From Chara braunii (taxonomy: Eukaryota > Streptophyta > Charophyceae > Charales > Characeae): 29,945 bases of DNA. Under the pieces are notes generated by a model. It made no database searches and had not been told where the DNA came from. It saw only the letters and a list, made by a program, of their open reading frames with translations. Positions 19,931-29,570 of this stretch are shown here, one piece after another. Every line of letters starts with the position of its first letter. Position 1 is the first letter of the stretch. Where the stretch lies: positions 1,157,537 through 1,187,481 of the forward strand of contig BFEA01000432.1 of assembly GCA_003427395.1 (NCBI GenBank), written 5' to 3'. Made by a program: the position numbers and the translations under genes.

Positions 19931-20186
19931 TCCCAGAAAATGCGAGAATTGATCTAAGTAAAAAAACTATTACAGAAAATGCATGAATTGACACTAACTT
20001 CTATGGCTCTAGCACGTGGCGAACAACTAAAACAACTACCTATAATACTGAAACCCAAACAAACTAACCATCTCATTCAGTCACATGCAAATCAAACCAC
20101 GAATGTAAGTACTCTCACCATCCTAAGTTCATTCCATATAGATAGTTCATGAATCTTCAAGTCCTTGAATCCTTATACCCATCTTA

Positions 20187-20909
20187 CATAAGACATAGAG
20201 TTGGATCATTCGCCATGAAAACAATGTCCAACTTGTCTTTATGATATACACGAACAGGTTGCACAACAACTTCTCGCTTCTTTTGGGCAGATGACTAGGC
20301 CACTCGCCATGGAAACAATGCCTAGTCGCCCTAAGCTGTTTAATCCCCAAAGATTTAGTATTTCTCTGACTTTGTTTTTAAAAAAAAAAGACAAATATGG
20401 GCAGGGGACTGAACCATTCACAGTAGAAACAATGTTCAGCTTGCCCAAACTATTTCCATTTATACTTTGTATTTTCTCTTTTCTCTTCTTAATGATATGG
20501 CTTAACGTTGGACCATTCACAGTAGAAACAATGTCCAACTCACAGTAGAAACAATGCCCAACTGCCAGTTCACATGCAAATATACATAAAGTACTTTCCT
20601 TTATACTTAGTTTAATTTACGTGCGTGGTTTTCAGGCTAAGCCGTTCACCATGGAAACAATGCTTAGCCTTAGACCAAAAATCCTCCCTCAGAAAAAACA
20701 AGAATTTAAACCCCTTCAATTAGGCAAACCCTCAGAGTTAACTAAAGTAAACAGACCATTCACAGTAGAAACAATGCCTGGTCCTCTAGAAAACAACTAA
20801 ATAAATATAGCAACCAGGTCATTCATAGTAGAAACAATGCCTGATCCTTTAGAAAACAGCCAAATAAACATAGCCCTGAGCCATTCACAGTAGAAACAAT
20901 GCTCAGGCT
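20187..20909 (+). repeat. Array of eight hairpins with conserved loop and different stems
   Basis: Eight foldbacks share one design: variable left arm, one unpaired C, ATT (or GTT/ACT), a 12-base loop (CACAGTAGAAAC or CGCCATGGAAAC type), AAT, then a right arm starting with G that complements the left arm. Left/right arms: AGTTGGAT/GTCCAACT (20199-20233); GACTAGGC/GCCTAGTC (20293-20327); CTGAAC/GTTCAG (20409-20439); GTTGGAC/GTCCAAC (20507-20539); AGGCTAAGC/GCTTAGCCT (20634-20670); CAGAC/GCCTG with one mismatch (20752-20780); CAGGT/GCCTG (20815-20843); CCTGAGC/GCTCAGG (20875-20907). Hairpin 1 extends outward through AAGACA/TGTCTT. An orphan right half lies at 20541-20565. Spacing is irregular (60-130 bp). 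Confidence 0.92.
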
Positions 20910-21405
20910 TTGGTTGACCCTTTCAAACGCACGCAAAACTGCCTTCCTCCTACCTTTCCCCAGGTCATCCTTAGTCCGTTTTCAGTCAAAACAAAGATGA
21001 AACTTAAGCTTCGCTCTCACACATTCTTTCCATTCAATCTGATTAGGTCCTGAAGAGAAAGCAAAAACCATAGGGACAAACTCATGCAAACATCAATCAT
21101 ACTGCAGGGGGATAGGCAAACATGGCTAGTAGTGGGTTATACAGATAGAGATAATTTACCTGAAGGTTCCCTGCCTCCAGAACCTCGCCTAGGTTCCAGC
21201 AGAGCTCCCGCAATCGGTGGGTGGACTCCCCACAGAGTCTTGACGCGGACCTACGGGTTGCAATCCCGCCTTCCGCCTTCCTCTCGTAGCCAAGGACTAG
21301 ACTGAGACTTAAAAGGGATAGAAAATAGAAGGTAAAGACTCTCAGATCTAGGAATGATGGTCTCAGTCTCGCAAGAGAGGGCCTTGTAATCTTGGATCGC
21401 TTGAG
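20910..21405. other. No recognisable gene
   Basis: No domain, strong repeat or RNA gene recognised. A short plus-strand open frame at 21084-21305 is unremarkable. Confidence 0.45.
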
Positions 21406-21436
21406 GGCCCCACAATGGTGGCCAAAACTGTAACAG
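21406..21436 (-). other. Possible LTR edge with primer-binding-site-like sequence
   Basis: On the minus strand the sequence reads GCTGTTACA, then GTTTTGGCCACCATTGTGG and GGCCC. An LTR-like CA end followed by a TGG...GTGGGG stretch resembles the primer-binding sites of some plant Ty3/gypsy elements. On the plus strand this gives TGTAACAG starting at 21429. No second LTR copy was found, so this is tentative. Confidence 0.3.
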
Positions 21437-21521
21437 CTTGGTCAACCAGGAGTCAAACTTCTGACCTCAAATGCTCCAGACGAACCCCCAACCCGCAACA
21501 ATAGTCCTTCCTTCCACCGCC

Positions 21522-21597
21522 CAGTCACTCCCCTTACGTCCAGTCACTCCCCTTACGTCCAGCCACTCCCCTTACGTCCAGTCACTCCCCTTACGTC
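21522..21597. repeat. 4 x 19-bp tandem repeat
   Basis: CAGTCACTCCCCTTACGTC is repeated four times head to tail; the third copy has one T-to-C change. Confidence 0.97.
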
Positions 21598-22215
21598 CAC
21601 ACGTCGCTGCCTGGCATCAAAGTGCTGTAGCTAATCAGTAGACGATAGCAGCCCCCAACGGCTAACAACCCCCCCTCGACACTCAGATCGATCGGCAAGG
21701 CACCTCAGTTATCCGCTGGTCAGCCTGCCGACATAACAACTGCAGGCAGCAACCACGTGGTAATAGCCGCAGTCGTAGTGACAACACCTAGTGATCGCTG
21801 CAGTCCTTCACGCTAGCAACACCAACCGCGTGTAGCACAAATAAACCCTCAGGCCCTCCGCAGAACCCCTCCGGTATAGTGCTTAACGTACAGCTGCAGG
21901 GTGCCACCGCAGCCTATGACGCAAACTCCGCCTGTTGCTGCGCTGCGTTTCGGCGTAGCTCGACCACCGGTACGATTGCATCGTGCTGCAGCCCCTTCAC
22001 TCCTTGATTTGCCTACGAGAACCACCACGCAAGACAGAAATAGGTAGGCCTGTACTCTCACTTCTTGTACTCAGTCACTCCCCATAATAGCCAAAGTAGT
22101 ACATTGGCTCGGTAAGGTAGCTTCACCAATGGCTGCTGGCTCGTAGTCTGGCCCCCACTGCTATGCTCAAAAGGTCGCGTGCTATCCGACAGGTTGGTCA
22201 GTAGCCGAGTTCCCG
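21598..22215. other. No recognisable gene
   Basis: G+C-rich sequence with short unconvincing open frames and no strong inverted repeat. Confidence 0.45.
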
Positions 22216-22325
22216 CTTCGCTGCCGCCTCCGGCCGGTTGCTCCGTGAGCGGCTCCCAAATTTGTGGCTACACCCCGCTCGCTGCTACTTCCCTGCTTCA
22301 ACGAAACGAGCCGCTTGTTGGCCAC
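22216..22325. repeat. ~110-bp dispersed direct repeat, copy A
   Basis: Matches 23184-23296 nearly base for base, including GTGAGCGGCTCCCAAAT and CTACTTCCCTGCTTCAACG, ending GAGCCGCTTGTTGGCCAC. The two copies are about 970 bp apart in the same orientation. Confidence 0.93.
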
Positions 22326-22711
22326 CGGGTGCGCCTCCACTCCCCGTGGTTGGCCTTATGGTCCTTCCACCAACAGGAAGGCCGAAGCCGGATTGAACTT
22401 TCTGCCAAAACGCAGGAAGGTTCGCCGTCCTTCAATGTCGAGGCTGTGCAGCATCAGCCGCCGCACCTGGTAAGCCCCTCCCCACTGTGACCCCGCTTAC
22501 TCTCTCTTTCTCTCTAAAGGCCGCGACCACGGGCCTAACTGTGCTATGAATCTACCCGTACAGCACGGCCGGATACACTTAGTGCCTCGGTCGTCTTACC
22601 CCGGCGCAACCCGTATTCCTTCCAACTCCCTTATTGCTGATCCCCTCCTAAAACTAGCTACCTATCCGGATTCGCCCTGTTCGTCGACCCTGATTTACTA
22701 ACTTTCCTCTT

Positions 22712-23083
22712 CTGATTCCATAAAGAATCGGCCACGATATCACAACTTCTTTCCCCGTTCGCTCCCCTTCCACCATAGTCCGACACACCCTCTATCTCAC
22801 TGACCTCCCATTCTACTAACCTATCGTTAAGTCTAGCCTCACCATCATGCTCGCCATACTAAAAAAACCTCAGACAGCAACTTCCCATGCTCGATTCCGT
22901 TAGGAATCGAGCGAGGTAAGTCTCTTTCTCCCTTCACTCCGCCATGTCTCGCGCAGCCTTATTCGTACTAACCTTCTAATCTACTCACTTTTTGACTAAT
23001 CTAACCATAGATTCTGACTCGCCATCCTTCAAAACCCCCAACTCGGTTCTTCCCTCGCTCGTTTTCGCTTAGAAACGAGCGAG
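22712..23083 (+). repeat. Three-unit ~170-bp repeat with covarying hairpins
   Basis: Hairpins start at 22712, 22889 and 23054. CTGATTC pairs with GAATCGG (22712-22731, one T-G pair). GCTCGATTCC pairs with GGAATCGAGC around GTTA (22889-22912). CTCGCTCGTTT pairs with AAACGAGCGAG (23054-23083). Between them diverged unit sequence can be aligned, for example CTCGCCATACT and CTCGCCATCCTT upstream of the second and third hairpins. Confidence 0.8.
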
Positions 23084-23183
23084 CTATGCTCTCCCTGCTG
23101 CGCCACGACTCACAACCCGCCATCTCTGTTTCCCTCTTCGTTGAATGTACCCAGCGTGAAATTGCGCCCGGGTCCATTCCCCT

Positions 23184-23296
23184 ATTCGCTGCCGCATACG
23201 GCCGGTTGCTACGTGAGCGGCTCCCAAATATGTGGCTACACTTACCCGCTCGCTGCTACTTCCCTGCTTCAACGAAACGAGCCGCTCGTTGGCCAC
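23184..23296. repeat. ~110-bp dispersed direct repeat, copy B
   Basis: Second copy of the block at 22216-22325, with about ten differences. Just downstream CTGGCTG-cgct-CAGCCAG (23340-23357) forms a perfect 7-bp hairpin. Confidence 0.93.
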
Positions 23297-23701
23297 GTCC
23301 CGTTGCTCCTAGGCACAACGCCCGTCCGATCTCCGTTCGCTGGCTGCGCTCAGCCAGTCTCCCCGCCATGCCTCACCGGGCTCATCGTGCATGCATACGG
23401 CGCCTCCCCCGGACCTGATTCATTCCCTATTCATTCCCTCTGCCTACTTCTGCTCTGCCCGACAGTCACCCCGCAGTGGTGTGTTTCACCCACTGCTTGT
23501 TCCCATCGTCTCTCCGCCCGTCGTCTGCGCCATCTCCACCTTACCTTTGCATGCACCTAGCGCACAACCCCGACCGGGTTCACTCCGCTGCTCCGCCTTA
23601 GCACTCGCCGCCCGCTCACACTTCGCTACCTACTCCTTGCTGCCCGTAGCGCTGTCCTCCGCTTCTTCACTAATGACCTCGTCCACACTCTGCCCCGTCA
23701 G
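23297..23701. other. No recognisable gene
   Basis: C-rich sequence with plus-strand open frames (23141-23560, 23391-23744) that show only Pro/Ser/Leu bias and no domain. Confidence 0.45.
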
Positions 23702-23722
23702 CTACAGTCTTCCCCCAAACAA

Positions 23723-23791
23723 AACGCACATGTGTTGTATATGAATACAACGCACGACGTGCGTTGTATTCATATAGAACACACGTGCGTT
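23723..23791. repeat. Near-perfect 69-bp palindrome
   Basis: Arms of 33 bp (23723-23755 and 23759-23791) around GAC are complementary except at two positions (one G-G, one A-C). The inner 17 bp of each arm, ATATGAATACAACGCAC and its complement, are perfect. The arm repeats the AACGCAC word of the element end, so it may be a duplicated and inverted subterminal binding site. Confidence 0.95.
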
Positions 23792-24071
23792 ATGCTACGG
23801 GTTTTGGGCACCAACTTCAGAAAAAGGGCTCTAAAAAAAAATCCGGTACACGCCCTTGTAGCCACGGGCCTGTCCCTGGGGCATTCATCACAGTTGGAGC
23901 GACACACATAAATTGAGAAATGGTCCTCATTATAAAAAAAAAACAAAAAAAACAAGTCTCCAGAATGAATCTTCACCTAGGAAACGGAAGTATACATCCT
24001 GCATGTGTAGAGGGGTGGAGCAAGACTATACGTAGACAATAAGACCTCCACGCAGACGGCAATAGGGAAGC

Positions 24072-24072
<1 letters not shown>

Positions 24073-24130
<58 letters not shown>
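24073..24130. repeat. (GA)n microsatellite
   Basis: Uninterrupted GA dinucleotides inside the inverted-repeat element at 23702-24274. The minus-strand Ser-Leu open frame over it is an artefact. Confidence 0.97.
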
Positions 24131-24134
<4 letters not shown>

Positions 24135-24274
24135 GAACTATTCGAATAGCACACACATGCATACTATTTGAACGTGTGTACTATTCGGATTTTCAGGAGC
24201 TACTTCGAAAAATCGAGTTTTCCAGGGAAAGTTGAATAATACATAAGTGCGTTTTGTTCGGGTGAAGACTGTAG

Positions 24275-25780
24275 CGCTCCGCCTCTCTGCCTCAGTACCC
24301 GTCACCCGCTCTTACTGCAGCGCTCGGTCACGCACCCGAGCGACAGATCTACTTCATTACCCCTTGACCGGCCTGTGAAAACCTGCGGAAAGAATTCCGC
24401 CCCCGTCCTAGCCGATTTATCTCCCTCACTCCCAGTCACCCTGGTTGACAAGCCGTGCGCCCGGCTACTTTTCACTGCCAGTCCGCTACAGCCTTTGCCT
24501 CACCCGCTTTCCTCAAGCAAAACCCGCCACCCTCTCGGCACTCCAATAAGCAAGTCACATTCTGGCTTCTAACTGAGAATCGCAAGGCCGCCGGCACGAG
24601 CCTACCGCAAGCCTAAGCGCGGCTTTTGGCAAGGTGGGTCCCGGACGCAGATCTTGGCGGTAGTAGTAAATATTCAGATGAGAACTTTGAATGCCGAAGT
24701 GGAGGAAGGTCCCGCGGGGCCGCCGCTTTAGAAAACTCCCCAGGCCTGTTTGCAGCAGTCAACAATTGGCGGGTGGCGCCCCCGCCACTAAAGCTTTTTA
24801 CCTGCGTCGTAGGGCCACTTACTCACCGGCTCGCATGCACGTTGAGCTCCTCGGTCCGTGTTCCGCACACGGCACCGCGTCCCAATGCCAAACGAGGCGC
24901 GGCTCCGGCGCAGCCACGAAAACAATTTGTACTTGCACTTCAGGCCACCCCCGCGAATACAACATATCCTCACGCGACCCTGCATCAGGTCCGATATCGC
25001 GTCCCAGAACGGGACGTGAGTAAAACAAAAAAATAAAAAGGAGGCTAAACAAAAATAAAATAATAAAACTGAAACGGGGAACTTCTTAGCGGGCAGCCAT
25101 ACGAGTCGGCCCCCCTTCCGCCGCGCTCGTGAAAAAAACGAAGGGGGATAGCCCCGTCGAGCCCACGACCTCTCCAGTTTTCTCCACGCTGCTCCGCTAC
25201 AATTGCTGCGTTGGCGTCCGTCGACCTCGATCCCCAAACCTTCGTAGTGTCAGTCCAATGTCGTAACCTATAGGGCTAAGCCCAAGCCTGAGACCAGCGC
25301 CCGCAGAGTACCATACAAGACGGTGCGGCGCGGCGCTTTGGGCCGACAAACCGGTTGCGCGGCTCCTTGTGCCCGCGCCAGCTTGCTTATACCATGCCAT
25401 AATTGCCCCCGCGCGCCATCCTACGACATCCTGCTCACCGCACGAAATCGCGTCATTATTGCCGATGCCGTCGTCGCGGTCGTTTTCCGCACACGCGCTC
25501 GACTCGGTCAAATGTACCAATCAAAAGAAAATATCCTTAATTCCTGCTTAATCAAAAATAAATAAATAATAATAGTATCACCAAGCAAAACGACCGAGGT
25601 CCGGGCCGGCTTTACGATCAACAACAGAAAAGAATCACGCGCGCCTTAAACCTGCGCGCCCACGCACTCGCTATTGTGGTCATCCATCCAGTCAACGTAA
25701 ATCACAGACGCAGCCGCGCCTTGCGCGGTATACTTGAACTTTAAACCAAATCTACTTTCTGTGACTCGCAAAAAACCAGG
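24275..25780. other. G+C-rich gene-free stretch
   Basis: No recognisable protein, RNA gene or element. Open frames of 107-149 codons occur on both strands, but none shows a domain and they overlap each other. CGCTCGG (24321-24327) pairs with CCGAGCG (24336-24342), and GGGCTAAGCCC near 25273 is palindromic. Confidence 0.45.
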
Positions 25781-26660
25781 GCGGATACCCTTATAAGGGT
25801 ATTCGCATCGACAACTTACCGGACCACATTAAGCGACGTCCCCGTCGCTTCGCCAAATCAGAAAACTATAAATTCATCCACATTCCAAATGCTGACGAAA
25901 AAGAGGACCAATCCGATTAGCCGACAAACACAGGGTAGAGACCTCCATCAACGATGCCTTCTCAACTATATGCTGCCAGGTTTCTAACCAGGGCCTCTCA
26001 CCGCCTAGAAATTAGGACGCTAACAACATAAGTTCCAAGGACCTTCCCAATCGTCCTCTCCCCGGTCCTAAACAACCTTCGGCTTCTCGTTGGGTATCCC
26101 TAGTCCTGGCAAAAACCAGGGACGCGGGCCTTAATCGAGACCTTTGAAGACACTCTCGCCTTCCTTCTCAAAAATCTCTCGCAATCAGATACACATAAGT
26201 ATATATGTATACTTAATATCCGCTCAGCTCTTTCTGCGGTCTAGTACAGAAAGGCTAGGTCTCCACCTTGGCCCACCATAGCCTGGCTGATCGGACCAGG
26301 ACCACGGCCCACCGCATTGTTATTTAGCAGCAGTACCCTCGTTGGTTACTCAACGATAGTTTTTCTCCTGATAAGCATTCAATCAGGATTTCGCCCAAAA
26401 AATTCTCAACCATCACTATCCCGAGGAGTAATTTCACTGGGGCGGGCACCCCCTCTTAAACTCTTACCCACGTAGTCCCGCAGCCGGGTTGCGCCGACTA
26501 GCAACCATCTAATGGGGTTACGCCCTAAAGGTACTAACTTCTTTTCCGTTAGCTTGGCCTTTCTTCAATATGCCTGAGAATTAGCACCAGTGGTTAGACG
26601 GGAGCGTCGCAAAACAAAATCACTGGCCCATTGCGCGATACGCAGGGGTCCGAAGGCATT
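25781..26660 (+). repeat. Field of successive hairpins
   Basis: Foldbacks follow every few tens of bases. GCGGATACCCTTA with TAAGGGTATTCGC (25781-25806, one G-T). AAGCGACG-tccc-CGTCGCTT (25831-25850). GTCCTGG with CCAGGGAC near 26104-26123. AAGTATA-tatg-TATACTT near 26196-26213. CTTTCTG (26230-26236) with CAGAAAG (26247-26253). CCTGG with CCAGG near 26282-26300. TCGTTG with CAACGA (26339-26356). TCCTGAT with ATCAGGA (26366-26388). CTAAC with GTTAG (26534-26552). CCAGTG with CACTGG enclosing GACG-ggag-CGTC (about 26587-26626). Short stems of 5-6 bp occur by chance; the 13-bp and 8-bp ones rarely do. Confidence 0.6.
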
Positions 26661-26890
26661 TACCAGCCCTTCCTCAATAGGCATGGCATCCTTCGCACGC
26701 TTACAAACAAAATCACCGCTAAATCCACCAGGTTGTGCCCCCTGACTTGATCAGAGCCAGCAGCCACCCACCCTGAGACATCTCTCGCCCTGCAGTCATT
26801 GCGACTTTCTCAAACATTCCAAACAACAGTAGCCCTTTTCGTCAGACTTTATCACTCATCAGACAACTTACTATGTCATAAATCAGTTTA

Positions 26891-27150
26891 CTCGCCTTTG
26901 AAGGTGAGTCTCCCAACAACAAAAACATCCCCTTTGCCAAAAATTCAAGGGACTCTCATCATATGCAAAACACCCCCTCTTCCAGAAATCACGAGGGGTC
27001 TCGCCACAGAACGAAACACCACCTCTTCCAAAAAATCACGAGGGGTGTAGCCATAAAACCAAACTTCCCCTCCTCAAAACTCGAGGGGATCTCATCATAA
27101 CACACAACATCACAAAACATCCCATTTTTCAAAATCCAAGGGGGCTTATC
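26891..27150 (+). repeat. Tandem 45-54-bp repeat with GGGG/CCCC hairpins
   Basis: CTCGCCTT-tg-AAGGTGAG (26891-26908, one G-T) is followed by five units starting near 26929, 26974, 27019, 27067 and 27121. Each has a C-rich left arm, an A-rich loop and a G-rich right arm, then TCTCATCAT or a variant. Unit 1 pairs CCCTT with AAGGG. Units 2 and 4 pair CCCCTC with GAGGGG. Unit 3 is imperfect. Unit 5 pairs CCC with GGG. Confidence 0.75.
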
Positions 27151-28562
27151 ATAAAACAAACATCACTGAGATACCATCTTACGGGTCCTCATCACAACTT
27201 AAGCAATCAATAATCAACATGGTAAGCATTTTGAGCCTCCAAGGCTCATAAATTTTCAAAGCCCTCACAACCTTTCACAGACGGGCTGCGCTTCCTCCCC
27301 TTATACTCTGCCCTATCAGCTGCCCGTGGGCAGGTCGCACAAGTATACCGAGAAGTAGACAGTTTTGCTTACAATCATATTCACAGTACCCATGACACAT
27401 AAAAGGTTTTTCACACATTGTCCACACAAACTCATCATACATCAGAGCACAACCACATATGTGAGAGAGACAAGTGATCGTCACATATAAGAATGGTCCC
27501 TGAAAAAAACCTCATCATAATATACACTCAGGGAAAATAAAATGTCTCACACAAAAAATGTATCCAAATCATAGCTCACTCAACTCAAGCCAGACCAAAC
27601 TCACGCTGACAATTATCCCTAAAATACATATCAGATCTGTCTCTCAAAGCCAGTGCGTAGGCCACCTAAATATGTACATGCCTCATCTAGATCACCCTGA
27701 TCCTCAAGACCCCAGCTCGACGGTATGGTATGGGTAGAGTTTAGGTGGTCTTCAACCCCCTGTGGCGACTCGTCAACAGGCTTGGCGAGGGGGTGCTACA
27801 CTATTTTCGATTTCCTTTGGGGGATTGAGGATGACCTTTCAAGTCTTTGGTGCTTGTTTTGCTTTGAGCTGTGAGGTCAACAGTGGGAGGACGAACGTTT
27901 TCCTCCCCCAGAGACGCAGGGGTAGGGTTTGAGGGGTGTGAGGTACGTGGCTTTGTTGAGGTAGAAGGGACGGGAGGTTGTTCTCTATTGGATCTGGATC
28001 ATGATTTAACTCGTGCGTGGCCAGGCTGTCTTATAATCTGAAATTGCTATCAATCGTGAATTTTCTGATGATTCTTCCCTGATTTTTCTGAGTTGTGGTT
28101 GTCTTCTCCGTTTTGTCTAGTATTGTTTAAATCTGATTCATGAGATTTCAAATGGTTTCTGGATGTAATTGATCCTTAATTTGGAATTCGTGTTTTGTAG
28201 GGTTCTTAATACTTGTATTTCGTGAGCGAGAGTCATAATCTGAAACTCGTAAGTTAGAATTTCTCAACAAGGATTTCTCAGTTCTCAATTTACATAATTG
28301 TTTTTATCTAGTGTCATTCTCAAATTTTTCCGAATAATTCTGATCTATCTTTGATTTTCTTCTTAAATTTTCCCATGGTAGAGGCTCGAAATCTAATTTG
28401 AACATCGTTTTTTGAATACCTAATTCTAAATTCGTAATATCTCGTATTTTTTTTCTTACATAGTATTATCTTGTATAAATGTAATTCCTCTGTTTGCAAT
28501 TGAATTATGAACATGGGGTTCATGAGATGGTCAAATGGAATATCTCGTAGAGTCTGGGGTTT
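27151..28562. other. Gene-free stretch, A/T-rich toward the right
   Basis: GAGCCT-cca-AGGCTC near 27233-27247 forms a 6-bp hairpin. Near 27752 TGGCGACTCGTCAACAGG resembles a plant retrotransposon primer-binding site, but the upstream bases do not end in CA. The stretch 28000-28560 is A/T-rich without features. No gene was recognised. Confidence 0.4.
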
Positions 28563-29570
28563 TCTTGTTTTGAAGTAGGGGGTGGAAGGCATCAAAGGAT
28601 TCTTTGCAAGGATAGAGAGGGGGTAAAATAGGGTTGTTCAACGGGTACCAGCTAGGGGGAGCCCTTAACAGATGCGATTGGCGTTGGGTGGTTAAGCTGT
28701 CCAATGGGTACCGGCTGTTGAGGGCGACCTTTAGTGCGATTGGTGTTGGGCAATGTTGTTCACTTCCTTGATGACGGAGACTGGAATTCTTGTGGGGCAA
28801 GGAATTTCAGGGTGATAATGGTGCCTGCCCCCTGCTGAGATAAGTTATTCTTTGGGCTCCTTACGAGGACGGAGTTGGGAAGGTGAATAAGCTCCTTCCC
28901 TTCGATGATGGAGGCGAGATCTTTCAGGTCGTCTGTTTCAGGGCTTGTTGGTTTCCTATTTTTGTTTTATATTTCGTCAGAGGTTTGTCAGAGGTTTGTT
29001 AAGTCGTCAGAAGTTGTTTGGTAGCCAAGGCCGGGTAATGGCTCCAGCATCTCAATTTTCTCCCATTAAAAAACCTAACGGGGCATCTTGTGGAGCTTTT
29101 AGGGACCTGCTTTGAAGTAAGGGGCCAGGGGCATTAAATGATTCTTTACAAGGACGGAGAGGGGGAGGAAATAGGGCTGCTCGATGGGTACCGGCTAGAG
29201 GGGCCTCTTATCATATGCGATTGGCGTCAGGTAGTTTAAGCTGGCTGATGGGTACCTGCTGATGAGAGTGAACTCTGGCACGATTGGCGTTGGGTAGTGT
29301 TAGTTCACCACCTCGACGACGGAGACTGGGATTCTTGTGGGGGCAAAGAATGTCAGGGTGATGATGGTGCTCGACCCCCGTGGAGAAGAGGCTCTCTGAA
29401 GTTCTTCATGACGAAGGAGTTGGGAAGGACGGAGGTGACTGGGAAGGAGGAAGTTGGTAGTGGATGCGATTGGCACTAAAATTTCGGCGGGTACCGGCCA
29501 CTGGCCGCTAATTTCAGCCGGATCAGTCTGCGCTTCTTCCCTTCGATGATGGAGGCAGGATTGTTCTGTG
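28563..29570. repeat. Large imperfect direct duplication with internal ~63-bp sub-repeats
   Basis: The block from about 28563 to 28930 recurs from about 29105 to 29570. Matching landmarks in order: TTTGAAGTA, GATTCTTT.CAAGGA, AGAGGGGG, GGGTACCRGCTAG, GCGATTGGCG, GACGGAGACTGG.ATTCTTGTGG, TCAGGGTGAT, GGAGTTGGGAAGG and CTTCCCTTCGATGATGGAGG. GGGTACC recurs at 28643, 28706, 29186, 29250 and 29489, giving 63-64-bp sub-repeats inside each block. The offset grows from about 541 to 640 bp because of insertions in the second block. Confidence 0.88.

Larger units (their letters stand above)
23702..24274. mobile_element. 573-bp non-autonomous terminal-inverted-repeat element (MITE-like)
   Basis: The left end reads CTACAGTCTTCCCCCAAACA then AAACGCAC. 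The right end, read on the opposite strand, is CTACAGTCTTCACCCGAACA then AAACGCAC: 28 bp with two mismatches. The interior has no coding capacity. It contains a 69-bp palindrome beside the left end, a (GA)n run, and right subterminal sequence with CTATTCGAATAG and repeated ACACACATG/CGTGTGT motifs. No convincing target-site duplication flanks it, so the superfamily is unknown. Ends like these also occur at 13.9-14.5 kb. Confidence 0.8.

Noticed and set aside
20187-20909. CRISPR-like array
   Set aside because: Repeats are hairpins with variable arms and irregular spacing, there are no constant-length spacers, and the surroundings are eukaryotic.
22908-22922. GAG-GTAAGT as a splice donor
   Set aside because: It matches the consensus but there is no coding context or acceptor, and it lies at the foot of a hairpin.
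24788-25520. 149- and 107-codon minus-strand frames
   Set aside because: No recognisable domain, overlapping frames on both strands, and high G+C content that makes long chance frames likely.
27741-27800. TGGCGACTC as a retrotransposon primer-binding site
   Set aside because: The bases just upstream do not form an LTR-like CA end and no LTR pair was found.
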